Notes: generated by a model not told the origin, from the sequence alone. A stretch of DNA of 64,000 nucleotides from Caldilineaceae bacterium bin34 (GCA_002238555.1 MPMO01000005.1:62001-126000), one strand, 5' to 3'; positions 55,952 through 64,000 are shown, counted from the stretch's first letter. Numbers and translations: made by a program.

Positions 55952-56290
55952 CGTGACGGGCAACGACAGCATTGGGACCCGACAGCTTCCGCTGGCGCAA
56001 CCCGGGACGCACAGTGCCCAAGGCGTATCGTCGACCATTGCATTCCCTTGTGTGAAGTCCGCGGTCCGGCAGCAGGTGGACATAGTGCGGCTGCCAAACC
56101 GGTGCCGGAGTCCAGATCGACACCAGTAACCCTGGACGCGGGCCGTCACGGCTGTCACGCATGGCAACCAGGCCCGCCTGACGGACAGCCAGTGGCGGTA
56201 TCGGGATCCAACAATCGCCAATGACGAGCCCACACCAACATCAACAACCCTGAAACCACGCAATCTCCCAATCCGAACCTCCGTACCGCA
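55952..56290. other. Non-coding stretch with repeat copy D
   Basis: On the minus strand 55960-56230 has a weak zinc-ribbon-like reading (YWCRSG then RHRFGSRTMS), reminiscent of the transposase at the left edge. At 56240-56262 is ATCAACAACCCTGAAACCAC, the fourth terminal repeat copy. Confidence 0.3.
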
Positions 56291-56307
56291 TGTACTTTGA
56301 GTACAAT
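56291..56307 (+). promoter_or_regulatory. Operator-like palindrome upstream of the Septu-like pair
   Basis: TGTACT-TTG-AGTACA (56291-56305) overlaps TACAAT (56302-56307), a -10-like hexamer about 50 bases before the ATG. No good -35 is seen. Confidence 0.35.
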
Positions 56308-56359
56308 GGCAACGAAGGGGTTCAGTCACTGTCCGAGGAACTCTGCTGCGAGGTGTCCC

Positions 56360-57718
56360 ATGCCAGTCCAAAGCCTCCGTATCACGAATGTCGGTCCGTT
56401 TGACGAAATCGAATTTGAATTTGATTCCCAAGTCAACGTCTTCACCGGACCCAACAACTCCGGAAAATCGTCCGCCCTGTGGGCACTGGGAGACACCATC
56501 GTCTATCCGTTTACTTTCCCTCGCAAATTGCTGCACCACGATCACGATTCAACTTTCCGATTGCAACTATCAGGAGTAGCAGGCGAATCGCTGGAAGGCC
56601 GGTTTCCAATTACATTGGATTCAGATTTTTGGGATGGCCAGAGATGGAAGGAATACGCGGCCAATCTCAGGCACATTGGTTTCAGCAAGTTCATACCGGC
56701 CTTGCGTAGAAACACAGACTTCAGGTCAACTGGACCTAGACCTGCACGGCAACGGAACCCAGATGACCGCGTTCGGCATCAGTTGAATGATCCAAACTCC
56801 CTCTCGAGCGTTGAGGCGGCCTTGAAGTATGACGTTGGCCATTCAATAATTCAACAGGCATCGGTTGGCAGTTCTGAACTCCGCAAACGGCGCGCCGTGA
56901 CTTCGGCAGACGCTTCCTTGGTCAGCGATGAAGCCGTCATTCAGAAGATCATTGAACTGGATTACCGATCCTTTTTGAAAAGTCGGCCAGTATTCAGAAG
57001 CGTGGTGAACAAGATTAGCGAGACCGCTTCCGAAATTACCGAAGGGTACCCTGTTACATTCACCGGCGTAAGTGAAGATGATGAAGGATTCTATCCCGAG
57101 TTCGATACAATTGACGGGCCAGTGCCACTCAACACGTTGAGCCAAGGCACCCAGTCGATAATTCAGTGGCTGGCTCACCTGATCATCGGGTATGCGGAAT
57201 ACTATGATTATCCCGAGAATCTGGCGGACAAGCCCGGAATCCTGATTGTCGATGAAATTGACGCCCATCTGCATCCTTCCTGGCAACGCCGGATCATTCC
57301 CACCCTGATACGTCACTTCCCGCACCTGCAGATTTTCTGCTCAACCCATTCCCCTCTCATGTTGGCAGGCCTCAAGACCGGACAAGTACAGCTCCTGCAG
57401 CGAGGCGAAGACGGACGAGTAACGACATCAACCAACGAGGAAGATGTTGTGGGGTGGACATCGGATGAGATCCTGCGGCACTTCCTGGGGGTGCCGGATC
57501 CAACCGATTTCGAGACGGAAAGACGATTGACAAGGCTCCGGGACCTGCAATTGGCACAGCATCTCACCGACGCGGAGGCCGAAGAACTGGAAGAGTTGCG
57601 ACAAAACGTGAGCCGGGATCTGGTGCAGGGTCCGTTGTCCAGCCAGTTGGACCATTTTGAAGACGTGTTGCGCCAAGTCATTGCCGATTCCCACTTGGAT
57701 TCTGCAGACACGAAATAG
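56360..57718 (+). CDS. Septu-like ATPase (PtuA-type)
   Basis: 452 residues. N-terminus MPVQSLRITNVGPFDEIEFE, Walker A TGPNNSGKSS (29-38), signature-like NTLSQGTQSIIQWL, Walker B GILIVDEIDAHLHPSWQ and H-loop IFCSTHSPLMLAGL. The C-terminus is helical and acidic. It is followed 17 bases later by an HNH endonuclease gene; an SMC/OLD-like ATPase plus HNH nuclease is the Septu anti-phage architecture. ATG 56360. The defence role follows from the family; it is not shown here. Confidence 0.8.
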   Translation: MPVQSLRITNVGPFDEIEFEFDSQVNVFTGPNNSGKSSALWALGDTIVYPFTFPRKLLHHDHDSTFRLQLSGVAGESLEGRFPITLDSDFWDGQRWKEYAANLRHIGFSKFIPALRRNTDFRSTGPRPARQRNPDDRVRHQLNDPNSLSSVEAALKYDVGHSIIQQASVGSSELRKRRAVTSADASLVSDEAVIQKIIELDYRSFLKSRPVFRSVVNKISETASEITEGYPVTFTGVSEDDEGFYPEFDTIDGPVPLNTLSQGTQSIIQWLAHLIIGYAEYYDYPENLADKPGILIVDEIDAHLHPSWQRRIIPTLIRHFPHLQIFCSTHSPLMLAGLKTGQVQLLQRGEDGRVTTSTNEEDVVGWTSDEILRHFLGVPDPTDFETERRLTRLRDLQLAQHLTDAEAEELEELRQNVSRDLVQGPLSSQLDHFEDVLRQVIADSHLDSADTK

Positions 57719-57735
57719 GAGATGTTCTTGTCCGA

Positions 57736-58395
57736 ATGCACTGGGTAGATCGTGGTCCAGCACCGGACGGTCTTGAGGCCATGCGAAAGGAGTATACCGC
57801 TGGCTGGATTCGCTGTTATCGAGACGGCAAAGGAACCCGACCACATGATTCCCACTGGCGAGGTTTCCACGAAGCGCTACACCGGATTTTTGGAGGTCTC
57901 TGTGCCTACTGTGAGGAACGGACCAAAGGGGAAGTTGATCACTTTCGACCAGTGAGCAGAGTTCCAGAGCAGGTGTATCAGTGGTCGAACTGGATCTTCT
58001 CCTATCCGGCCTGTAACCGGACCAAGTGGGCCAAGTGGCCAGTGCTGGGTTATGTGGATCCGTGTGCGGACTCCGAGGAAGAGCGGCCCGAGGCCTATTT
58101 CACGTTTGATACCTTGAATGGAATGATACGCCCTCGAGCAGGATTGAGCCCGGATCGTCACGCTAGGGCTGCCACGATGATCAGAGATCTTGCTTTGAAT
58201 AGATATCACCACATGCAGAATAGAGTTGCCGCAGTGCAGCGATTGTCACAGATGGAAAGGATTTCTGTCTCTGGCCACCGCCTTTCCCAAGAGATTCTGG
58301 TAACAACCTTCTTGCGCCTGTCTTCGCGCCAGGAACCTTGGTCAAGTGTCATCAGAGTCTGGCTGCTCGAACAGGGATATGAACTGTTGGACTGA
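57736..58395 (+). CDS. Septu-like HNH endonuclease (PtuB-type)
   Basis: 219 residues. HNH core: C56-A-Y-C59, D68-H69-FRP in GEVDHFRPVSR, QWSNWIF (N85) and YPACNRTK (C93, N94, K97). This CxxC ... (D/E)HFRP ... WSN ... CN..K pattern is that of PtuB/TIGR02646 proteins. It would be the DNA-cutting effector controlled by the upstream ATPase. ATG 57736; AGGAG is about 14 bases upstream. Confidence 0.82.
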   Translation: MHWVDRGPAPDGLEAMRKEYTAGWIRCYRDGKGTRPHDSHWRGFHEALHRIFGGLCAYCEERTKGEVDHFRPVSRVPEQVYQWSNWIFSYPACNRTKWAKWPVLGYVDPCADSEEERPEAYFTFDTLNGMIRPRAGLSPDRHARAATMIRDLALNRYHHMQNRVAAVQRLSQMERISVSGHRLSQEILVTTFLRLSSRQEPWSSVIRVWLLEQGYELLD

Positions 58396-58415
58396 AGATG
58401 TAGGGCTGCGCCCTC

Positions 58416-59276
58416 TTAAACACCTGTTTCGCGCCAACCACCACAGTGGATTGCACGAGCTCGAACATGGCCCTGGAACTGGAAAACAAGCCTGCTCCTC
58501 AATCCCGGAACAACCCGATTGCGTCCGAGGTCGGCATCGCGAAACCGGTTTACGTCGATCAGCCACAGTCGGTTGTTGCCGCTGTCGACATTGAGGATCA
58601 ATTCATCCAGGTTCGTCAGGCAAACCTTGTAGATGTGGGGCCGTGCCTGTTCCCCGAGCTGGTTCATTGTGTTCCGGTCAGGCGCGACCAGGGGCAGAAA
58701 CGGCTGGCATCGACCCAGTCGGCGCCAGCGGTCAAGGGGGTGTGTATCCCGATGTGATCCGGATTCCACCAGGCACCAGGCCTCGGTTCCGTCCTCCCTG
58801 ATCAACTTCACATCGGCAAACAGTCGTTGACCGGGAGCTGCAACCCCCACTTCGGCGTGGTATCCCAATCTGCGAGCCAAGGCTGCAAACAGGATGACCT
58901 GACCATGATGTTCCTTGGCCCGAGTTCCCCACCTGTCCCGCAGCCGTTCATATTCGGTGTGGACGGGAGGCAGTCGCATCTCCAACAGTCGCCTGCGTCC
59001 TGCGGGCGTAAGGTAGAGAACCAAGATGGTTCCGGCGGATCCGGCCGGCAACTGCTCGAAACCGATGAGGCCCAGACCGTGCAGTACCGCGAGCAGGGAA
59101 CCGGGTTCAGGCCAGACTCCAAGCTCCGATCCAGACCAGGACTCGCTGTAGGAGACCAACGCGGACCAACCACGGGTGCCAATGCGGGTGAGAAGAGTTG
59201 TGTATTCCGAATACGCTTCAGACCCGAGGCAATTGGCAGCCGGTGCGGGTGATGGAAGTTCGGTAGGCCAACTCAT
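58416..59276 (-). CDS. Hypothetical winged-helix plus nuclease-like protein
   Basis: 286 residues, family not recognised. Residues about 20-95 look like a winged helix (ILVLYLTPAGRRRLLEM). The second half has GYHAEVGVAAPGQRLFADVK, then AWCLVESGSHRDTH and VAPDRNTMNQL, a layout like restriction-endonuclease-fold domains of replication-relaxation proteins, without a clear ExK. It overlaps the preceding gene (stop 59273) by four bases and is therefore the last gene of the Flp/Tad-like operon. Its link to the pilus genes is only by position. Confidence 0.5.
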   Translation of the reverse strand: MSWPTELPSPAPAANCLGSEAYSEYTTLLTRIGTRGWSALVSYSESWSGSELGVWPEPGSLLAVLHGLGLIGFEQLPAGSAGTILVLYLTPAGRRRLLEMRLPPVHTEYERLRDRWGTRAKEHHGQVILFAALARRLGYHAEVGVAAPGQRLFADVKLIREDGTEAWCLVESGSHRDTHPLDRWRRLGRCQPFLPLVAPDRNTMNQLGEQARPHIYKVCLTNLDELILNVDSGNNRLWLIDVNRFRDADLGRNRVVPGLRSRLVFQFQGHVRARAIHCGGWRETGV

Positions 59277-59725
59277 GGTTGCGTGACACGGCCCAACTTT
59301 AGCCTTGCGTTTTCGAGTGCCGCCACGACCTCGCGGGGTGCAGCTGCGCCTTGTACTTCTCTGACGGCAGTTTCGGCCGCGGCGACGACCGCGGCACGGG
59401 CAGCGGCCGTAGACGGCTCGCCTTCCCGGTATCGAGCACGGAGTCGTTGTGCAACCAGCGTCACCTGGACCGAGTCGGCGGAGCCCTCCCGGAGCAGGCC
59501 GGCCAGGTGGGCCAGGTCCACAGCCAGGCCTTCCACTTCGCGCTGTACCGCCAACTTCGTCTGCAGGGCCTTCCAGCGCGCCGGAACCAGAACTTGGGGA
59601 GACTCCATCGGGGCGGTCACCGAGAAGCCAAGCAACCCGGTCAGGACACAGGCGCAGGACACGGCGGCCACCACGACATGACGAATTTGAACACGGACCA
59701 GGGACAGGTCAAACCGTATCTGCAT
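59273..59725 (-). CDS. Hypothetical single-pass membrane protein of the Flp/Tad operon
   Basis: 150 residues. One N-terminal membrane segment (HVVVAAVSCACVLTGLLGF), then an alanine/arginine-rich helical domain (AQRLRARYREGEPSTAAARA). It resembles small periplasmic proteins of Tad clusters in layout only. It is in the operon with pilin, TadE- and TadG-like genes, three bases after the TadG-like stop. Confidence 0.5.
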   Translation of the reverse strand: MQIRFDLSLVRVQIRHVVVAAVSCACVLTGLLGFSVTAPMESPQVLVPARWKALQTKLAVQREVEGLAVDLAHLAGLLREGSADSVQVTLVAQRLRARYREGEPSTAAARAAVVAAAETAVREVQGAAAPREVVAALENARLKLGRVTQP

Positions 59726-59728
59726 GGG

Positions 59729-60169
59729 TCAGCCGTGCACCATGCGGACATCGGACCGGGCCGTCCGGACGATGCGAATCCGGGGGGACAGGGAGAAAAA
59801 GACCCTGGTGGCGACCACGCCCTGCACTTGCAGGGAACGGCACCCGTTGGAGCATGCAACGGACATCAGCACCGGACTGTGTCCCCCGGTCGCGAGACTG
59901 GACGTTTCCGAACCAAAGCGTTGACCTGCCGCTTGTTGGATGCAGGCGGACTTCAGCCTTGCCGTTCCCGTCTTGCTGAACCCCTCGAGGTCCAGACAGT
60001 CGTTGACCGCCTGCTGGGCAGAGGCATCGAGCGCGCCTTGCAGGAGCGTGGCCACCCTGAAGTATTCGGGAACATCGACGGACAGGCTGGCCAAGGGCAG
60101 GAAGATAGTGATGAACAGGACTGCCGACCACACCATGTCCGCCTTGCGGCCGATGACGAACTTGACCAT
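59729..60169 (-). CDS. TadG/TadE-like pseudopilin-type membrane protein
   Basis: 146 residues from ATG 60169. Prepilin-like start FVIGRKADMVWSAVLFITIF then LPLASLSVDVPEYFRVATLL, as in TadE/TadG proteins whose N-terminal helix is cleaved and inserted in the membrane. Four Cys follow (NDCLDL, KSACIQQ, VACSNGCRS). It lies seven bases after tadE. Confidence 0.6.
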   Translation of the reverse strand: MVKFVIGRKADMVWSAVLFITIFLPLASLSVDVPEYFRVATLLQGALDASAQQAVNDCLDLEGFSKTGTARLKSACIQQAAGQRFGSETSSLATGGHSPVLMSVACSNGCRSLQVQGVVATRVFFSLSPRIRIVRTARSDVRMVHG

Positions 60170-60176
60170 TCCGCCC

Positions 60177-60605
60177 CTACCATCCCTCCTTGCGATGGGA
60201 GGCCGAGACGGTTCCGCTGAAATCACCCTGCGCGGATCCGCCCATCACTTGCAGGAAGCCGTCCATGTAACTGGGCACGGTCCAGGCCACAGTCACCGTG
60301 ACCGTGCCCCCCGACGCGTCGGCTGCACTGACCGTCACCGAGTAGGTGCAGAAACAGTTGGCCATCAGGCGTTCGGCTTCCTGCCTGGCAGCCGATCCCG
60401 CACCGGACGCGGTCACCGCCCCCACCCGGGCACCGTGGTTGGCGGCATTCTGCGCGGAGTTCCGGGCATGTCCGACCAGGGCGAAGTTGATCAGGGCGAA
60501 GGTCACCAGCAGCAGCAGGGGCATGGTGACGGCCGCCTCAACCATGTCCCCCTGCGAGGAGGAGAACAGGCCGGACGGCCGTCCAAGCGCTTTGAATGCC
60601 GTCAT
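60177..60605 (-). CDS. TadE-like pilus assembly protein
   Basis: 142 residues. GDMVEAAVTMPLLLLVTFAL then INFALVGHARNSAQNAANHG is the TadE motif (G-x-x-x-V-E, then a long hydrophobic helix). The C-terminal domain is beta-rich (SVTVSAADASGGTVTVTVAW). It is required for Flp pilus assembly in species where it has been studied. It follows the pilin gene by 10 bases. Confidence 0.75.
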   Translation of the reverse strand: MTAFKALGRPSGLFSSSQGDMVEAAVTMPLLLLVTFALINFALVGHARNSAQNAANHGARVGAVTASGAGSAARQEAERLMANCFCTYSVTVSAADASGGTVTVTVAWTVPSYMDGFLQVMGGSAQGDFSGTVSASHRKEGW

Positions 60606-60615
60606 GGCAACCGGC

Positions 60616-60774
60616 TTAGGAACCGGCGATCTGTGTGCTGATGGCCTCGATCTTGGTTTTGATGTTGCCGCCCAGCGTCGTCCACGCGGCCATGGCGGTG
60701 GCCACGATGGCCGCCAGGATCAAACCCCTTTCGACCATGTCGGCCTCGGTTCCGAACAGAAACTCCCTAAACAT
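60616..60774 (-). CDS. Flp-type pilin (short)
   Basis: 52 residues from ATG 60774. EADMVERGLILAAIVATAMA then AWTTLGGNIKTKI has the Flp pilin layout: a Glu five residues into the hydrophobic helix (E15 of DMVERG) and a short polar tail. AGGAGG lies eight bases upstream. It should be the major subunit of the fibre. No prepilin peptidase or Tad ATPase is in the window. Confidence 0.75.
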   Translation of the reverse strand: MFREFLFGTEADMVERGLILAAIVATAMAAWTTLGGNIKTKIEAISTQIAGS

Positions 60775-60794
60775 GACACATGCCTCCTGATGAT

Positions 60795-60830
60795 GAGCAT
60801 CAAATAGTATAGTACATGTGTTCGTAAATT
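60795..60830 (-). promoter_or_regulatory. Promoter of the Flp/Tad-like operon
   Basis: On the minus strand TTGACT is followed after 16 bases by TACTAT (or after 19 by TATACT), about 30 bases before the pilin ATG. The area is AT-rich. Confidence 0.5.
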
Positions 60831-60834
60831 AGTC

Positions 60835-61193
60835 AAGTGGTTCCTGCCGGGACAACGGATTGTGTCGACAAAGCCGGTAGGGCGAGGCAGGCACAAGGGT
60901 TCCTCAGGCCGGGATGAAGCTACGGGTGCCGGTCGTGACCCGGTCTCCGCAGCAGCATTCGGCCTCCACCCAGACCAGACTGGCCAGGTCTCGGCCGGAG
61001 CTGACATGCTTCCAACGAAATTGGACTTGTGCAGCAACATCCGCAGGCCCGAATCCCGCCCTACAGGGCGGTGATGACCTGTACGCGGTCCCCGGACGAG
61101 TTGCACCCGACGCATCCGAAGCCGGCCCCCCTACTCCGCCGGCGTCAGTCCGTGCCCCGCACTCTCATCCAAAGCCATGGTTCCGGTCGGGCA
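60835..61193. other. Non-coding stretch
   Basis: No gene is supported; long open frames have no recognisable pattern. A small palindrome CCGCCCTACAGGGCGG is at 61058-61073. Confidence 0.35.
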
Positions 61194-61922
61194 CTAGTCC
61201 GGGGTCAGGTCCCGGTTCGTCAGCTGGAACCAGTGGACCTTGCCGGCATCCACCAGCGCCTGTACCTCATGGTCGTTCCTCACGCTGGCGACGACGGCAT
61301 GCGCAGGGGCGTTGGTGCACCGTGTCAGCAAGTCCGCGTTGCGCAGGGCCCGGTCGATGTCCCGCCGATCGGCCGTGTAGGAAGCCTCAGCGGCCATGTA
61401 GTGCACAGTTCCGTCGTCGGCTTCGCACTGCATCACCAGGTCGGCCTGGTAGAAACTGTTTCTCCAGGTCCGCTCGATCTCGGGTGCCTTGGGTCTCAGC
61501 ATGGCTATCAGATTCGACCTGGAAAGAATGGAGAGGGGATGCAGGTTCAGTACCTGTTCCACGATCCTCTCAGCATTGTCACGTGTGGCTCGGACCGCCA
61601 CATTGCCCTTGAGCATGCCTATGTCGTCGGCGATGCCCTGCAAGCGTTTCTCCACGCGAGCGTTGGTTTCCCGCTGCTCGGCGTTGAATGCCCGCAACTC
61701 GGCGTTGGTTTCCCGCTGCTCGGCGTTGAATGCCCGCAACTCGGCATTGACTGTCCGTTGTTCGGTGATGAACTCGTCCACGCGACTGGCGAAGACGGCA
61801 AACCGCTCCGGCAACTCAATCAGCTCCTGGCTCAGGATGCGTTGGCGCACCTGCTGCCGAAACTCGGCATTCTCGTCCAACAACCGCAGGAACTCTTCCT
61901 GGGTGGCAGTGAACACTGCCAT
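61194..61922 (-). CDS. Coiled-coil protein with nuclease-like C-terminus, family member 3
   Basis: 242 residues, intact. Same plan as the gene at 20516: EEFLRLLDENAEFRQQVRQR, ELIELPERFAVFASRVDEF, a longer coiled coil containing two exact 14-residue units (NAELRAFNAEQRET), then FYQADLVMQCEADDG, YMAAEASYTADRRDIDRALR and LVDAGKVHWFQLTNRDLTPD. ATG 61922 has a G-rich SD nine bases upstream; GTG 61931 is possible. The C-terminal motif E-A-S-Y-T-A-D-R-R-D is identical in members 1 and 3, so it is probably functional. Role unknown. Confidence 0.75.
   Translation of the reverse strand: MAVFTATQEEFLRLLDENAEFRQQVRQRILSQELIELPERFAVFASRVDEFITEQRTVNAELRAFNAEQRETNAELRAFNAEQRETNARVEKRLQGIADDIGMLKGNVAVRATRDNAERIVEQVLNLHPLSILSRSNLIAMLRPKAPEIERTWRNSFYQADLVMQCEADDGTVHYMAAEASYTADRRDIDRALRNADLLTRCTNAPAHAVVASVRNDHEVQALVDAGKVHWFQLTNRDLTPD
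61661..61744 (-). repeat. Two perfect 42-bp tandem units
   Basis: Two identical 42-bp units, then a degenerate third, inside the gene at 61194-61922. Each encodes 14 residues (two heptads), so copy changes keep the frame. Confidence 0.9.
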
Positions 61923-63006
61923 GGTTCGCACCCCCTGTTAACCGCCGCCGGCCATTGGGCAGCAGCATTTTCCCCGAGCCTGGGCATCGCCCCCTGGCCG
62001 GGACCGTCCTGGTTTCCAAGACACCCCAAGCTTCAGGCCATGTGTTAGGCATGGGGCTTCACTACGGCCACTCCATGTCACCCCGTGGCACCACACGATT
62101 GTACTACCTGTGATTCCACAGAACGGGCGAATGATTTCAGTGGGGCAGGTCTTGGGTGGGGACCCGTCGTTCCAGGCCCCTTCTACCTGGGACGCCTACC
62201 CTGACAGCACCCAGAAAGCCATCCAGGATGTGTTCCTTGACAGCATTGGCGACGGGTTTGAGGGAAACCCTGAGTACATTCCCAAAGGGGAATCAACCTG
62301 TTCGCGTAAAGCCGAACTACGCATCTTGCCTGCGTTCCGGGATGGGTTAGTCCCATACCTGACACCGACGAACAACGCCTTGGCCGTAGGCGTCGGGTGA
62401 GCGTGTGCCCGACAGCCTCGCCTACACCGTACTCCAGCACCCGTCCATGGAACACCGGGGGCAACGGGGCTGGGAGTCTGATTCACTGCTGGTCCGCGTC
62501 CAGTCCGCAGTTCCGGTCCAGCCCCGTTGAAGACGGAACACTGGTGGGGCAACCCCGCTGGACGGTGGGATGCCCTTTGTCAACTTTGCGAAATACGCCC
62601 CTCTCAATTGATGTTTTCCCAGTGTAGCGATGGGTTTTGGCCTCCCAACACGCCGAACCTGCCCACAAGCAGCACAACCCCAACTTGAATGCGATTGCCC
62701 TAATCCAGTCCCAGCCGTACCGCGGCACACCCGCGCCGGATCCGCTTGTCACGCCTTCAGGATCGGTTCCAGGGCATCCACTTGAGCCTGCCGGGTGGAT
62801 ACACCATTCCCTCAATGGCCCGCCGCGGTTCCCGGAACGCCTCCGGGCCATCCTCCACGGCACCGCCTGAACACAACCGCAACCGGGATGCGGCCGGGAT
62901 CCCCGCATCCCCAACCTACCGCCCGCCTGGGCAGACAGGGGATCGCTTTAGTACAAAGTCCCGCCAAGGCCGCAACACGGTTCTGCAGCCGACGGTTCCC
63001 AACCTG
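61923..63006. other. Long non-coding stretch
   Basis: No gene is supported. A plus frame at 62110-62400 (96 codons) and minus frames at 62422-62914 are open but show no family motif; 62110-62400 lacks a ribosome binding site. No repeats or hairpins stand out. Confidence 0.35.
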
Positions 63007-64000
63007 CTACTTGAGCACCGTGAATTCAGTGACAATCAACGTGCCGGTGGTGACGTCCGTGGGGTTCAGGTAGTCCTGGAACCCGGTCGTGGCGGAAAGG
63101 TTGACCGTCCTTGCGAGCGGGTGCAGTTTGAGCGTTGCCACCGGACTGATGACTTCGTCGTCTTCGTTGACGGCCTAGGCCGTGATGGTGTAGGTCTCGT
63201 CACTCATCAACGTATCGACCGGAAAATCGCGATGCTCATCCGGCGGATGGGCGAACAGCTGACCCGGGTCTCGGTATTGGGATTCGCCATCGCCAGTCGT
63301 GCCGACCTTGACAATCGAAATCGAAGCCGGAGTCACCTTTCTGGTTGACTCCCGGACAAGAACGTTCTCAGGGAGGGCGTGTGCCCCCACGTTTATCCTG
63401 GCACCGTCCACGACGCGCATGTTGGTCAGGGTGATGCCACTGTCCCAGTGAGTGCCTGTCACGAATGTGAAATTCGTTGCGTGATCCAGGGCCGTTCCGT
63501 CCGCGTTCCTGATGATCGTGCCGGTGGCGGAGAAGGTCGGATAGTTCGGATACTGCATGTCGTGAACGAACAGCTTGTTGAGTGTCTCTTGTGTTTCATC
63601 ACTCTGGCTGTTGCGTCCCAACCCGTAGTTTGACTCGATCGTCGCCATGTCGTCGCCTTCAGCCACCACATCGCCGTCAGCGTCAGCAATGCGAATGATG
63701 TAGGCATCGAAGTCAACGTCGTCACGCTCGCCATCGGTCTCGTTGGCGGAGTGGGCCAGACCGATTCTCAACCGCGGGGTCGCAGGCTTGTGCGTGTATA
63801 CGGCCGTCCCCTTCCGGTAGTTCGCGAAGTTCTCGTTGTAGCCGACGTAGTACATCATGCCGCCGGCGATCTGTCTGGTGTCGTATTGATGTCCGGCTTG
63901 GTCCAGATCAACATCGTTTGTAACGTCATTCGATCCCGGTGTGCCTTCAACGAGTTGATGCCACCGGCCGCCGAAGGAGGGCTCCGTCAGGCTCTGGTTG
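63007..64000 (-). pseudogene. Exported beta-rich protein, copy 2, with in-frame stop, cut by window edge
   Basis: The minus frame enters from the right edge with NQSLTEPSFGGRWHQL and continues YYVGYNENFANYRKG, ADADGDVVAEGDD and FAHPPDEHRDFPVDTL. At 63175-63177 a TAG replaces the Trp codon of copy 1 (TITA-stop-AVNED against TITAWAVNED), after which the frame runs on to a normal end (VTEFTVLK, stop at 63007). One base change (TGG to TAG) explains it. The two copies are about half identical by eye. The N-terminus and signal peptide lie outside the window. Confidence 0.7.

Noticed and set aside
60855..61110. Minus-strand frame rich in A, P and R resembling TnpB tails
   Set aside because: No RuvC or zinc-finger remnant and no right-end sequence could be found.
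61661..61744. CRISPR-like repeat
   Set aside because: Only two contiguous 42-bp copies without spacers, in frame within a coding coiled coil.
62110..62400. 96-codon plus-strand frame
   Set aside because: Acidic and protein-like but without ribosome binding site, neighbours or any family motif; not enough support.
63175..63177. TAG read as a recoded sense codon
   Set aside because: TAG and other stops end normal genes throughout the window (for example the OLD-like ATPase and RecF), so stop-codon reassignment is unlikely; a TGG to TAG mutation is simpler.

Overview
The window is a GC-rich (mostly well over 60 percent G+C by eye) bacterial chromosome segment. Enolase-superfamily sugar-acid enzymes, a Tat-exported ABC sugar-binding lipoprotein, GH32, DUF3604, DUF6391 and Uma2 proteins, a minimal Flp/Tad cluster and many toxin-antitoxin and IS remnants together suggest a Chloroflexota (Anaerolineae/Caldilineae-like) bacterium. 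That placement is an inference from gene content; there is no rRNA or other decisive marker here. No tRNA, rRNA or CRISPR array was seen.

Layout. 1-2.5 kb: a decayed transposase, a VapBC pair and a second antitoxin/PIN pair whose toxin is frameshifted. 2.6-4.0 kb: an enolase-superfamily gene split by a 312-bp ISAs1-type miniature element with 19-bp inverted ends and a 10-bp target duplication. 4.1-9.6 kb: a two-gene operon of a DUF4143 ATPase and a 1404-residue NACHT-like NTPase with a C-terminal PD-(D/E)XK nuclease signature, the best candidate here for an undescribed conflict or defence system. 9.8-19 kb: carbohydrate genes (enolase-superfamily enzyme, ABC importer, GH32-like enzyme), a Uma2 nuclease and an exported protein that is about 20 percent methionine. 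19-23 kb: gene graveyard (LRR, lipoprotein and invertase fragments), a coiled-coil family protein and a Fic enzyme. 23.6-29 kb: Rieske protein, TIM-barrel epimerase, TnpB element, DUF3604 metallohydrolase. 29-31 kb: OLD-like ATPase plus PIN-domain protein. 31-39 kb: core genes (MscS channel, gamma-glutamyltransferase, transketolase, DUF6391, holA, recF). 39-47 kb: an ImmA/IrrE-DUF4411 pair, a two-ATPase operon (ORC-like ATPase plus STAND/TPR protein), VapBC and a broken HigBA. 47-50.4 kb: proB-proA-racemase. 50.8-56 kb: RelE/XRE pair, IS remnants, a frameshifted exported protein and a decayed paralogue of the coiled-coil family. 56.3-58.4 kb: a Septu-like ATPase/HNH pair. 58.4-60.8 kb: a minimal Flp/Tad operon. 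61-64 kb: a third coiled-coil family member and a second, also broken, copy of the exported protein.

How it fits together. The metabolic genes look like uptake and breakdown of a plant- or algal-type carbohydrate: binding protein and two permeases (no ATPase subunit here), flanked by sugar-acid dehydratase-like and fructan-hydrolase-like genes. The rest is dominated by conflict modules: six toxin-antitoxin pairs (two with frameshifted toxins), Fic, Septu, and three further NTPase-centred gene pairs. Two of those ATPase operons share an unusual promoter layout, a palindrome inside the -35/-10 spacer and a predicted transcript start at the start codon (leaderless mRNA).

Mobile DNA is mainly degenerate: at least two copies of one zinc-ribbon DDE transposase, an ISAs1 remnant whose end matches the 312-bp element, and one full TnpB element with a short derivative 20 kb away.
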